NCBI RefSeq assembly: GCF_024397975.1
Contig: NZ_CP073745.1
Span: forward strand, 2,320,501 to 2,384,500
Reading direction: 5' to 3'
DNA: 64,000 nt
Source: Bacterioplanoides sp. SCSIO 12839
GTDB lineage: Bacteria; Pseudomonadota; Gammaproteobacteria; Pseudomonadales; Oceanobacteraceae
Part shown: positions 37,910 through 46,714 of the stretch, in pieces
How positions within the stretch are numbered: the first letter of the stretch is position 1
How the letters are laid out: each line of letters starts with the position of its first letter
The notes under the pieces: generated by a model
Databases searched by the model: none
The model's input: the letters and a program-made list of their open reading frames with translations, nothing else
Told to the model about the DNA's origin: nothing
Position numbers and translations under genes: made by a program

Positions 37910-38815
37910 ATGCTGGAAAGCTTTAACACCACAATGCGCCACTGCCTAAAGCGTCACTCTTTGTTGCTCCTCCTTACAAGCATGATGCCTATCTTGAGCA
38001 ATGCCCTTGAGCTTCCGCAAGAACATCGCATTCCCGGCGGTATTGCCATCATCAAACTTGGCCAGCATGAAAAGCCTCCCACCGTCACCTTCAACAACAC
38101 CCGCGTAAAAACACTACAATCAGAACAAGACCAATGGCTGGCGGTGGTTGGCATTCCACTGACGCAATCACCTGGCGAGGCAAACATCCAGGTAAACGAC
38201 GTTAAACATTCCTTTTCCGTGTCTGATTTTGCCTATAAAGAACAACGCCTGACCGTTTCCAAAAAACACGTACAGTTATCCGATAAAAATCTCCAGCGTG
38301 TCCGCAAAGAAAGCAAACTGATCCGAAATGCCTTTCAACAGCATTCCGCCACTCAACCACATTCAACGACCCAACTACACCCAACAACTCAGCAACAGGC
38401 TATCACACAGACGTTCCAGCGTTTTGACTGGCCAGTTAAAGGGCCAATGAGCAGTCCATTTGGCCTGAAACGCTTTTTTAACGATAAACCGCGCAAGCCT
38501 CATAGTGGTTTGGATATCGCCGCCCCAACAGGCACACCCATTGTTGCACCGGCTGCCGGTAAAGTTGTACTGACAGGTGATTTTTTCTTTAACGGTAACA
38601 GTGTCTTTGTTGATCATGGTGCCGGACTGGTCACCATGTATTGCCATCTGGATAGCATTCAGGTGGAACAAGGAGAAACTCTGGAACGGGGTCAGCCATT
38701 AGGTACCGTAGGAGCAACTGGCCGGGTTACTGGCCCTCACCTGCACTGGAGTGTCAGCCTTAACAATGCACGGGTGAACCCCAAACTGCTGTTAAAACAG
38801 GACACTAACCCTTAA
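37910..38815 (+). CDS. M23-family (LytM) metallopeptidase
   Basis: A 301-residue exported protein. The signal peptide is LLLLLTSMMPILSNA. An N-terminal beta domain (GGIAIIKLGQ, then WLAVVGIPL) matches that seen in this subset of M23 peptidases. A Gln/Thr/His-rich linker leads to the peptidase core with KPHSGLDIAAPTGTPIVAPAAG, GLVTMYCHLDSI and GPHLHWSVSLN, supplying the His/Asp and HxH zinc ligands. So it is likely an active peptidoglycan endopeptidase rather than a NlpD-like inactive form. ATG 37910 has AGGATAAGG upstream; the frame is open earlier but overlaps xseA. Confidence 0.88.
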   Translation: MLESFNTTMRHCLKRHSLLLLLTSMMPILSNALELPQEHRIPGGIAIIKLGQHEKPPTVTFNNTRVKTLQSEQDQWLAVVGIPLTQSPGEANIQVNDVKHSFSVSDFAYKEQRLTVSKKHVQLSDKNLQRVRKESKLIRNAFQQHSATQPHSTTQLHPTTQQQAITQTFQRFDWPVKGPMSSPFGLKRFFNDKPRKPHSGLDIAAPTGTPIVAPAAGKVVLTGDFFFNGNSVFVDHGAGLVTMYCHLDSIQVEQGETLERGQPLGTVGATGRVTGPHLHWSVSLNNARVNPKLLLKQDTNP

Positions 38816-38853
38816 AACAAGAAAACCAGCCCCTTAAAACAGGAACAACGGTC

Positions 38854-39060
38854 ATGAGCCTCAAAGACTTATCCAACGCCGGTACTTCAACCACGATGGC
38901 CATTAAAGGAGCGGCTTGTGGCATCCGCCCTGATCTGGACGAAATGTCTCCGGATACAGCCTTTGACTTTTCAGCCGCCAAAGATTTTCTAGAGGAAAAT
39001 CAAGCAGTTACAAAAGAAACAATAAAAAATGTAAAAGACACAAAAAAGCTCGCTAAATGA
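38854..39060 (+). CDS. Small hypothetical protein
   Basis: A 68-residue acidic/lysine-mixed soluble protein (SAAKDFLEENQAVTKETIKNV) with a single Cys. AGGAAC lies at proper distance before ATG 38854. It sits between the M23 peptidase and HD-GYP genes on the same strand. I do not recognise a family. Confidence 0.6.
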   Translation: MSLKDLSNAGTSTTMAIKGAACGIRPDLDEMSPDTAFDFSAAKDFLEENQAVTKETIKNVKDTKKLAK

Positions 39061-39119
39061 CAGCCAGCTGAATAATCGCTGTCTATACTCATTACTGTTG
39101 CTATATTTCTATCGAGTCC

Positions 39120-40334
39120 ATGAAAAAGAAAATTTCCATTCACCAGCTTCGTCCTGACATGTATGTTGCCGATCTGAACTGTGACTGGATACCCCACCAC
39201 AATTACCAGAAAGAAGGCCGTATTCCTGATCAGACCACGATTAATCAACTCATCAGTCGTGGTATTAAGGATGTATACATCGACCCTGCTCGCGGGTTAG
39301 ATGTCGAGGATGCCACTCCGGAAAATGAAGTCGCCCGTCACAATCAGCAAAAACTCGATAAAGCCGCCAATATACTAACACCTGACAGCCAACATAAAGT
39401 GTCTGCTCAGGAAGAAATGCGCAAAGCCGGTAAGATTCATAACGAAGCCAAAAGTCTCGTCACTAATGTGTTGCAGGACGTGAAAACCGGCAAAGCCATT
39501 GATGTTGAGGCCTTCGATGTGCTGGCCGATGGCATGGTCGATTCGGTATTGCGCAACCACAATGCCCTGGCATGCCTGGGCCGCATTCGTCAGAAAGACA
39601 ATTACCTGCTGGAACACTCGGTGAATCTGGCGGTATTGATGGGCATTTTTGCCCGGGATATGAAGCTTGACCGGGAAACCATGCATCAGGCGGTTGTTGG
39701 CGCCATGCTGCACGACATCGGCAAGGTGATGATTCCCGATGAGGTGTTGCATAAACCCGGCAAACTGACCGACGACGAGTTTGCCATTATGCGTCAACAT
39801 GTGGTGCACAGCCGCGAACTCCTGAAAAAAACACCGGGCATTAAACCGCTCACCGTTCAGGTCGCCGCACAACACCACGAACGTATTGATGGCAGTGGCT
39901 ATCCGCTGGGTTTACACGGCTGCGATATTTGCCGTGAAGGTAAAATGGTGGCAATTGCCGACGTATATGATGCCATCACCGCCGACCGGGTGTATCACAA
40001 AGGTTTACCACCCACTGCGGCACTCAAAAAACTGCTGGAATGGAGTGGCACTCATCTGGAAGAAAAGCTGGTACATCGTTTTATCCGCTCGATGGGAATT
40101 TATCCGGTAGGTTCGTTAGTCAAACTGAAAAGCGAGCGCCTCGCCATCGTCGAGGAAGCCGGTGAAAAAGATCAGCGGCTGCCCATTGTCCGGGTGATTT
40201 ACCACGCCAGAAACCGACAGTACCTTCCTGCTGAGATTATTGATCTGAGCAGGCCGAGTTGTCAGGATGAAATTGTTCAGGCCGTTGATCCGGCTCGCTG
40301 GGGCATTCGTCTGAATGACTTCTTAGGTCTTTGA
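39120..40334 (+). CDS. HD-GYP domain cyclic-di-GMP phosphodiesterase
   Basis: A 404-residue cytoplasmic protein expected to hydrolyse cyclic di-GMP. The N-terminal DUF3391 domain begins KKKISIHQLRPDMYVADLN and includes VYIDPARG. The HD-GYP domain has LEHSVNLAVLMGIFARDM, AMLHDIGKVMIPDEVLHKPGKL (HD at 198-199) and QHHERIDGSGYPLGL (GYP at ~260-262), with ADVYDAITADRVY. All catalytic residues are present. No DNA-binding or receiver domain is fused. It likely controls motility, surface or biofilm states. Confidence 0.92.
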   Translation: MKKKISIHQLRPDMYVADLNCDWIPHHNYQKEGRIPDQTTINQLISRGIKDVYIDPARGLDVEDATPENEVARHNQQKLDKAANILTPDSQHKVSAQEEMRKAGKIHNEAKSLVTNVLQDVKTGKAIDVEAFDVLADGMVDSVLRNHNALACLGRIRQKDNYLLEHSVNLAVLMGIFARDMKLDRETMHQAVVGAMLHDIGKVMIPDEVLHKPGKLTDDEFAIMRQHVVHSRELLKKTPGIKPLTVQVAAQHHERIDGSGYPLGLHGCDICREGKMVAIADVYDAITADRVYHKGLPPTAALKKLLEWSGTHLEEKLVHRFIRSMGIYPVGSLVKLKSERLAIVEEAGEKDQRLPIVRVIYHARNRQYLPAEIIDLSRPSCQDEIVQAVDPARWGIRLNDFLGL

Positions 40335-40488
40335 GTGCTTCGAGAGGTCTGAGTGATTCTGGCTTCCTGAACTGCTTGTGATTCAACACCTGCTGCTCTA
40401 ACCAGTCTGGCCAGGACTGAGTATAAGTTGTGTTAACTCCGGCACAGGCATTGTCCATTCCAACGCCGTGTTTAAAGCGATTCTGCAT
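40237..40488 (-). CDS. Possible 83-residue protein overlapping the HD-GYP 3' end
   Basis: The frame begins at ATG 40488 after a good ribosome-binding region (GGGAGAGCAAGG) and runs 98 nt into the end of the convergent HD-GYP gene. The first ~50 residues (DNACAGVNTTYTQSWPDWLEQQVLNHKQF) lie in otherwise empty DNA. It precedes no obvious partner. Could be real or chance; no family recognised. Confidence 0.4.
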   Translation of the reverse strand: MQNRFKHGVGMDNACAGVNTTYTQSWPDWLEQQVLNHKQFRKPESLRPLEALKDLRSHSDECPSEPDQRPEQFHPDNSACSDQ

Positions 40489-40527
40489 CCTTGCTCTCCC
40501 TGTTCTTAATCGGTCAGCTGCCTATTA

Positions 40528-41061
40528 TTAAGATGCCGCCTTCTTTGCATCCAACAGCTCAATTTTTGCACGCACATGATCCGGTATTGGTGGCGCATCA
40601 AATTGCTGAGTATTACCGTGAATAACGGCCAGCATGGATGAAAAGTCCCTCACACGCCCTCCTTTTAATACCGCAACCCGCGCTAACGCCAATGCGTGCA
40701 ATTGCCCATCCACCAGAAACTTATGTTCCAGATAAAGGTATTTACGATCCCAGTGCAGCACATTTGAATGAACCTGCACCTTGGCAAACGGCTTAATTTC
40801 CCGAATAAAGGTAACCGTCTGACTGGCCAGCACCGAACGCCAACCTTGTTCAATAAACAACGGGGCCGCACCAATTTCAATAAAAAAACGAGTCCGTGTC
40901 AGGTCTAGCCAAACCGGATAACGACCATTAGTAAGATGCAGATTAAAATCACAATCCCACGGCATCACCCGGAAATGCTGCTGACTCACACTCAATGGGT
41001 GCTGACGCTTCTGCCACGGTTTTTGTGACATCAAACCAATATAACGAATCAGCTGGAACAT
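40528..41061 (-). CDS. 4HBT-type acyl-CoA thioesterase (Them6-like)
   Basis: A 177-residue hotdog-fold protein. FRVMPWDCDFNLHLTNGRYPVWLDLTRTRFF carries the Asp and Asn-Gly pattern of the 4-hydroxybenzoyl-CoA thioesterase family, followed by WDRKYLYLEHKFLVDG. It starts 4 nt after the tesB stop with AAGGATAGG upstream, so the two thioesterases form an operon. Substrate unknown, probably long-chain acyl-CoA. Confidence 0.82.
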   Translation of the reverse strand: MFQLIRYIGLMSQKPWQKRQHPLSVSQQHFRVMPWDCDFNLHLTNGRYPVWLDLTRTRFFIEIGAAPLFIEQGWRSVLASQTVTFIREIKPFAKVQVHSNVLHWDRKYLYLEHKFLVDGQLHALALARVAVLKGGRVRDFSSMLAVIHGNTQQFDAPPIPDHVRAKIELLDAKKAAS

Positions 41062-41065
41062 AAGC

Positions 41066-41944
41066 CTATCCTTGTTCTGATAAATTCCGCTGTCGCATCA
41101 GTCCTTCCTGAGCAACAGAGGCCACCAGCTCACCTTGCTGGTTAAAAATCTGGCCACGACAGAAACCCCGGGCACCACCTGCATTCGGGCTATCAATGGC
41201 ATATAACAGCCACTCATCCATACGGAACGGGCGATGGAACCAGATACTGTGATCCAGGCTGGCCACCTGCATATCCTTTTGCACCACAGAAACACCGTGT
41301 GGCTGAAGCGCCGTGGTTAACAAATTAAAGTCACTGGCATACGCCAATACCCGGGCATGCTCACTGAAGTCACCAGTCAGTTCCGCATCGGCTTTCATCC
41401 AAACGTATTTGTAAGGCTCCATTTTTTTAGGTGCAAACGGGTTAGCCGGATTCACGACGCGGATTTCGATGGGTTTATCCGCCGTATGAATTTCCCGAAT
41501 ACGCTCAGGAATTTGGCTCTTAAACATACGCGTCAATTCCAGCTGCGACGGAATGCCCTCCGGGCCTTTCACCTCCGGCATATCCGACTGATGAACAAAC
41601 CCTTCTTCCGGATGCTGAAACGACGCCATCATGGTCAGAATGGCCTTACCTTTCTGACTGGCCTTAACCTGGCGAGTCGCAAAAGATCGACCATCACGCA
41701 ATACGTCAACTTCAAACTCGATTGGCTCAGTCACCGATCCGGGGCGCAGAAAATACGCGTGCAATGAATGTGGATTCCAGGCCGGGTCTTTTAGTGTCTG
41801 AATCGCAGCCGACAAACTCTGCCCCAACACCTGGCCACCAAACAAATTACGAAAACCAAGATCCTGGCTGTGGCCCCGAAAGCGATTTACGCCAATCGAC
41901 TCCAAACGCAGCAATTCGACTAACTGTTCTAATACGTCACTCAT
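41066..41944 (-). CDS. tesB: Acyl-CoA thioesterase II
   Basis: Hydrolyses medium- and long-chain acyl-CoA. The 292-residue double-hotdog protein has LEQLVELLRLESIGVNRFRG, FGGQVLGQSLSAA, LHAYFLRPGSVTEPIEF, the second-half LASLDHSIWFHRPFRMDEWLLY and the C-terminal RGQIFNQQGELVASVAQEGL. The catalytic Asp (SLDHSIWFH), Gln and Thr positions typical of TesB are retained. First gene of a two-thioesterase operon. Confidence 0.93.
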   Translation of the reverse strand: MSDVLEQLVELLRLESIGVNRFRGHSQDLGFRNLFGGQVLGQSLSAAIQTLKDPAWNPHSLHAYFLRPGSVTEPIEFEVDVLRDGRSFATRQVKASQKGKAILTMMASFQHPEEGFVHQSDMPEVKGPEGIPSQLELTRMFKSQIPERIREIHTADKPIEIRVVNPANPFAPKKMEPYKYVWMKADAELTGDFSEHARVLAYASDFNLLTTALQPHGVSVVQKDMQVASLDHSIWFHRPFRMDEWLLYAIDSPNAGGARGFCRGQIFNQQGELVASVAQEGLMRQRNLSEQG

Positions 41945-42213
41945 CTCAACACCTTCTACGGCCGTTAAAGTACCTCAAGCCTCTGAACGAGTAGGTACCT
42001 GCTTTTGCTCAGCTTAGCTGGTTTTATAAGAGTAGCATTGGCCGAAGTGACTCTACACGGGGCAAAGGTGACACACCAGGTCAGTGTCATACGAGCAAAA
42101 CACTGACTATTTTTTATTCAATCCGTTAATCGGATGCAGCCTACGCCACAATCCGTATAATGGCCGACCTTTTTCCCCTAACCTATTTACAACGACACAG
42201 CGGCATCAAAACC

Positions 42214-43326
42214 ATGGCAGACATCAAAATTTATCAGCATCAGGTTAACCCCGAGCAATACCCGGAGTTACTGGAGGCCAAAGCACAACGTCTGCGCCAG
42301 CTGTTTGCTCAGTTTCAGCCACCTGAACTGGAGGTACACGGCAGTGCGCCGCAACACTTCCGCCTGCGGGCTGAGTTTCGTTTATGGCACGAAGGCGACC
42401 GCTGCTTTTATGCCATGTCGGAGCCCGGTGACAAAAACACCAAATACGAAGTTAAAGAATTCCCGATTGCCAGCCAGCTGATTCACAAACTGATGGCCGA
42501 AGTATTGGACTCCATCATGCCGAACGAGCTGCTGCGTCGTCGTTTGTTCCAGGTTGAGTTCTTAACCACCTTAAGTGGTGATGCCGTCATTACCCTCATA
42601 TACCACAAACAACTGGATGACGAATGGCAGGCCGAAGCCGAAAAACTGCAGCAACAGCTGGGTTTCCCGATTATTGGCCGTGCACGTAAGCAGAAACGTG
42701 TATTGGAAAGAGACTACGTTACTGAGCAGTTGCAGGTCGATGGTCAGACCTTCAGCTACCGCCAGATTGAAGGTGGCTTTACCCAGCCTAACGGTGAAAT
42801 GAATCAACAAATGCTGAGCTGGGCGCGTTCGGTTTCGGAGAATTTTGATGGCGATTTATTAGAGCTCTATTGCGGTAATGGCAATTTCTCCATTGCGCTA
42901 GCGGATAAATACAACAAGGTGCTCGCCACCGAGATTTCAAAAACTTCAGTGTATGCCGCACAAGAAAATATTCGCGCCAATAACGTCGATAATTTAATTA
43001 TTGCGCGTTTATCCAGCGAGGAGTTTGTTCAGGCATTACGCGGCGAGCGGAAATTCTCACGCTTAGACGGCGTTAACCTTGAGGATTACCAGTTTAATAC
43101 CGTACTGGTCGACCCACCACGTGCGGGTCTGGATGACGAATCGGTTAAACAAGTGCAGCAATACGACCATATTATTTATATTTCCTGTAACCCGAATACC
43201 CTGCAGCAAAATCTGGAAACCTTGTGTCAGACCCACGATATCCAGCGCTTTGCGTTATTTGACCAATTCCCCTACACCGACCATATCGAAACCGGTGTGG
43301 TATTAGTGCGTAAAAACCAGGCCTAA
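42214..43326 (+). CDS. trmA: tRNA (uracil-5-)-methyltransferase
   Basis: S-adenosylmethionine-dependent enzyme that makes T54 in the T-loop of tRNA. The 370-residue product aligns along its length with E. coli TrmA: FRLRAEFRLWHEGD, LFQVEFLTTLSGDAV, YHKQLDDEW, GDLLELYCGNGNFSIALA (SAM site), VLVDPPRAGLD, YISCNPNTLQQNL with the catalytic Cys, and FALFDQFPYTDHIETGV. ATG 42214 matches the family N-terminus; an in-frame ATG at 42160 would add 18 unlike residues. Confidence 0.95.
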   Translation: MADIKIYQHQVNPEQYPELLEAKAQRLRQLFAQFQPPELEVHGSAPQHFRLRAEFRLWHEGDRCFYAMSEPGDKNTKYEVKEFPIASQLIHKLMAEVLDSIMPNELLRRRLFQVEFLTTLSGDAVITLIYHKQLDDEWQAEAEKLQQQLGFPIIGRARKQKRVLERDYVTEQLQVDGQTFSYRQIEGGFTQPNGEMNQQMLSWARSVSENFDGDLLELYCGNGNFSIALADKYNKVLATEISKTSVYAAQENIRANNVDNLIIARLSSEEFVQALRGERKFSRLDGVNLEDYQFNTVLVDPPRAGLDDESVKQVQQYDHIIYISCNPNTLQQNLETLCQTHDIQRFALFDQFPYTDHIETGVVLVRKNQA

Positions 43327-43356
43327 CCGAGAAGCCAAAATAGAAAAACCATAAAC

Positions 43357-44727
43357 ATGTCAAACTTTAACGAATTAAACATCAGTAAGGCACAAATCGA
43401 AAACCTGAATAAGCTGGGTTATCAATCCATGACTGATATTCAGGCACAAGCGCTGCCACTGGCTTTAAAAGGCAAAGATATTATTGCTCAGGCAAAAACC
43501 GGCAGTGGTAAAACCGCGGCGTTTTCGCTGGCGATTCTGGATAACATTAATCCACGCTTTTTTGGTGCTCAGGCACTGGTACTCTGCCCTACCCGGGAAT
43601 TGGCGACTCAGGTAGCTCAGGAAATCCGTAAACTGGCGCGTCATATTGCCAATATTAAAGTAGTGATTTTATCCGGTGGTCAACCGATTGGCCCCCAAAT
43701 AGGCTCGTTATCCCACGGTGCTCATATTGTTGTGGGTACACCGGGGCGAATTAAAGACCACCTGCGTAAACAAACCTTAAAAATTGATCAGGTAAAAACT
43801 CTGGTACTGGACGAAGCCGACCGTATGTTAGACATGGGCTTCCGCGATGATATTGAAGATATTGCTGCGCATACACCAGAAAAACGCCAGACGTTATTAT
43901 TTTCGGCCACCTATCCGGAAAATATTGAGCAACTGAGCAAGCACTTACAATATGAGCCGCAATCCATTCGTATTGCCGATACTCACGATCAGAAAAAAAT
44001 TCAACAACAATTATTTGTTTGCCAGCGTTCTGAAAAAATTGAAACACTGAAAAAAGTGTTATCTTTTTTTGATATTCAGCAAGCCGTAATTTTCTGTAAT
44101 ACCAAACAGGTGGTGCAAGAAGTATCGCAAGCATTACAGGATTTACGCTGCAGCGCCATGGCACTGCAAGGCGATATGGATCAGAAGGACCGTGATCGAG
44201 TATTAATCCGCTTTAAACAGCAGAGTGCAAATTTTTTAATTGCGACCGACGTGGCGGCTCGCGGTTTAGATGTCGATGATCTGGAATATGTGATTAATTT
44301 TGATCTGCCACGCGATACCGATGTCTACGCTCACCGTATTGGCCGAACTGGCCGGGCGGATAAATCCGGTATTGCTATCAGCATCGCCAGCGATAAAGAA
44401 GAGTACAAAATTGAGGCAATTAATGAGCACCCGGTGGGTGACCTGCATCAGGATCAGACCTTAACCGCTGAACAAGCCACCACCATCGCGCCCATGCCGT
44501 ATGTCAGCTTGTGCCTGCAGGCGGGCCGCAAAGATAAATTACGCCCGGGGGATATTCTTGGCGCTCTCACTAACAATGGTGGTATCGATGGCAAAGCGGT
44601 GGGAAAAATTGATGTACTCGAATACGTTGCCTATGTGGCGGTTGAGCGCGATCAGGCCAAATTTGCCTTAGAGCATTTGCAACAAAGCCGCATTAAAGGC
44701 CGCAAGATTAAAGTGCGTAAGGCTTGA
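43357..44727 (+). CDS. dbpA: ATP-dependent RNA helicase DbpA
   Basis: DEAD-box helicase activated by 23S rRNA hairpin 92, acting in 50S subunit assembly. The 456 residues show AQAKTGSGKTAAF (motif I), PTRELATQVA (Ia), [13 protein letters not shown] (II), LLFSATYPENIEQLS (III), ATDVAARGLDV and [13 protein letters not shown] (VI). The C-terminal RNA-binding domain, with LCLQAGRKDKLRPGDILGAL then KGRKIKVRKA, distinguishes it from RhlE. It follows trmA by 30 nt, so cotranscription of these RNA-maturation genes is likely. Confidence 0.94.
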   Translation: MSNFNELNISKAQIENLNKLGYQSMTDIQAQALPLALKGKDIIAQAKTGSGKTAAFSLAILDNINPRFFGAQALVLCPTRELATQVAQEIRKLARHIANIKVVILSGGQPIGPQIGSLSHGAHIVVGTPGRIKDHLRKQTLKIDQVKTLVLDEADRMLDMGFRDDIEDIAAHTPEKRQTLLFSATYPENIEQLSKHLQYEPQSIRIADTHDQKKIQQQLFVCQRSEKIETLKKVLSFFDIQQAVIFCNTKQVVQEVSQALQDLRCSAMALQGDMDQKDRDRVLIRFKQQSANFLIATDVAARGLDVDDLEYVINFDLPRDTDVYAHRIGRTGRADKSGIAISIASDKEEYKIEAINEHPVGDLHQDQTLTAEQATTIAPMPYVSLCLQAGRKDKLRPGDILGALTNNGGIDGKAVGKIDVLEYVAYVAVERDQAKFALEHLQQSRIKGRKIKVRKA

Positions 44728-44817
44728 CCTATAAGCCAACTTTACTCATAAAGGCTGCCATCCAATAAAAACAGAGCTCTCAACAGAACTCTGACAAGAA
44801 CTTCTCAGGAGGCAGCC

Positions 44818-46053
44818 ATGGCTCACCAAACATTCACACCTTTCACCCTGCCCTGCGGCCAAACCATCAAAAACCGCATCGCAAAAGCCGCGATGGAAGA
44901 AAATATGGCCGATAGCGGTCAGATTCCTGGTGAGGCGCTGTTCCGTCTTTATGATCGTTGGGCCAATGGCGGTACCGGCCTGCTGATTACCGGTAACGTG
45001 ATGGTCAGTCATCGTGCATTAACCGGTCCTGGTGGCATTGTTTTAGAAAAAGACACCGACCTGTCACCTTTTCAAACCTGGGCTTCACACGCAAAACAAA
45101 ACAACACACAAGTATGGATGCAAATTAACCACCCGGGCCGTCAGGTGTATGCCGCCATGGGTGGTGACGTGTTATCGCCGTCGGATATTGCGCTCGATTT
45201 AGGTAAACACTCAAAACTATTTGGTCAGCCTCGGGCGATGACGGTTGAAGAAATACAACAGCTGGTACAGCGTTTTGTAGATACCGCGATACAAGCGGAA
45301 AAAGCCGGGTTTAATGGTGTGCAAATTCATGCTGCTCACGGTTATTTAATTTCGCAGTTTTTATCCCCTCTCACCAACAAGCGCGATGACCAATACGGTG
45401 GCAGTATTGAAAACCGAATGCGGCTGTTAATTGAGGTGATTCAGGCAGTTCGTGCCGTCGTTTCCAGCGAATTTGCGGTAAGCGTGAAAATGAACTCGGC
45501 TGATTTTCAACGAGGCGGCTTTGACGGTGATGATGCCAAAGCCGTGGTGAAAGCACTGAACACGTTACCCGTTGATATGCTGGAATTATCCGGTGGCAGC
45601 TACGAAAGCCCGGCGATGCAAGGTCGTACCGCCGATGGCCGAACACTGGAACGCGAAGCGTATTTCCTGCAATTTGCCAAAGACATTGCCGCCGTTGCTA
45701 CCATGCCGGTGATGACGACGGGTGGTATCCGTCGTTTGGAAGTCGCAGAGCAGGTAATGGATCAGGGTTTTGATATGGTGGGCATTGCCACCGCACTGGC
45801 GATGGAGCCTGGCTTGCCTAACCTCTGGCAACAACAGCCACAAGCTTCTGCCCCTAACCCGGTTGTTAACTGGAAAGACAAGACCCTGAGTGCCATTGCG
45901 ACTATGGCGCTGGTGAAACGCCAGCTACAACGCATGGGTAAAGGTAAAGCACCGAAACCTTCGGCCTCACCCTTCTTTTCACTGATTCGTGACCAGATGC
46001 GACTGAAAAAACTGACTAAACGTTACCAGCAATTTTTACAAAATAAGGCATAA
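44818..46053 (+). CDS. NADH:flavin oxidoreductase (old yellow enzyme family)
   Basis: A 411-residue FMN-binding TIM-barrel oxidoreductase. It shows LPCGQTIKNRIAKAAMEENMAD, WMQINHPGRQ, the active-site GVQIHAAHGYLISQFLSP with His, then QYGGSIENRMRLLIEV and MTTGGIRRLEVAEQVM for FMN phosphate. The layout is that of the oxidoreductase domain of 2,4-dienoyl-CoA reductase-like enzymes without the 4Fe-4S extension. A perfect AGGAGG precedes ATG 44818. Physiological substrate unknown; enones or unsaturated acyl groups are typical. Confidence 0.88.
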   Translation: MAHQTFTPFTLPCGQTIKNRIAKAAMEENMADSGQIPGEALFRLYDRWANGGTGLLITGNVMVSHRALTGPGGIVLEKDTDLSPFQTWASHAKQNNTQVWMQINHPGRQVYAAMGGDVLSPSDIALDLGKHSKLFGQPRAMTVEEIQQLVQRFVDTAIQAEKAGFNGVQIHAAHGYLISQFLSPLTNKRDDQYGGSIENRMRLLIEVIQAVRAVVSSEFAVSVKMNSADFQRGGFDGDDAKAVVKALNTLPVDMLELSGGSYESPAMQGRTADGRTLEREAYFLQFAKDIAAVATMPVMTTGGIRRLEVAEQVMDQGFDMVGIATALAMEPGLPNLWQQQPQASAPNPVVNWKDKTLSAIATMALVKRQLQRMGKGKAPKPSASPFFSLIRDQMRLKKLTKRYQQFLQNKA

Positions 46054-46090
46054 TAGCCGGATTATTCGTCAATCAAACAAGGAAGCATCC

Positions 46091-46711
46091 ATGTTACGTC
46101 AATTGCTTTTATTTCCTGTGTTAGCCATGTTGCTGGCTGGCTGCAGCAGCAACACCAAAGTCGTTAACCACTGGGCGGCATCTGGCGCTGCCAGCAACCC
46201 GGATGAAAAACTGATTATGGTATTTGCGCTGGCGAAAGAAGAGCAAAATCGCATGGCCATGGAAGACACTATGGTAAAGGAGCTGCAAAACAGCGGTTTT
46301 GCTGCCATCACCAGCTACAGCAAATTAGGGAAAGACTACGATCCACGTAATAAACAGCCAGAAGATGTAAAACTCGAAGTGGGTCAGCACGCAAATCATG
46401 CTCTGATTCTGGCGATGATCGAGCAGGAAAATAACGTTGAGTACGTTGAAGGCGAAACCATTTATGTACCACGCGTGAGCCACTCAGGTCGTTTTGCGCA
46501 AGTTTATGGTGGCATGTACGACGTGGTTCATCAGCCAGGTTATTACAATAAAGAAACAACCTATGAAGTGATCAGCAACCTGTATCAGCTGAAGCCAGAG
46601 CCACTGGTATGGTCAGCCACAACCGATACCGTAAACCCTGAGTCCATGCGCGAAGCCGTTGAAGGTATTGCTCATACGGTCGCTCAACAAATGAAAAAAG
46701 ATCTGAACTAA
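46091..46711 (+). CDS. DUF4136-like lipoprotein
   Basis: A 206-residue outer- or inner-membrane lipoprotein with lipobox LLAGC (Cys18). The mature part has LIMVFALAKEEQNRMAMEDTMVKELQNSGF, the layout of small DUF4136-like lipoproteins, and ends with a conserved-looking IAHTVAQQMKKDL helix. It starts 38 nt after the oxidoreductase gene and is convergent with the hydrolase at 46715. Function unknown. Confidence 0.72.
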   Translation: MLRQLLLFPVLAMLLAGCSSNTKVVNHWAASGAASNPDEKLIMVFALAKEEQNRMAMEDTMVKELQNSGFAAITSYSKLGKDYDPRNKQPEDVKLEVGQHANHALILAMIEQENNVEYVEGETIYVPRVSHSGRFAQVYGGMYDVVHQPGYYNKETTYEVISNLYQLKPEPLVWSATTDTVNPESMREAVEGIAHTVAQQMKKDLN

Positions 46712-46714
46712 CGA

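Noticed and set aside
41357-41767. 136-residue plus-strand ORF opposite tesB
   Set aside because: It is fully inside the tesB coding region in reverse and has an Arg/His-rich composition typical of antisense shadows.
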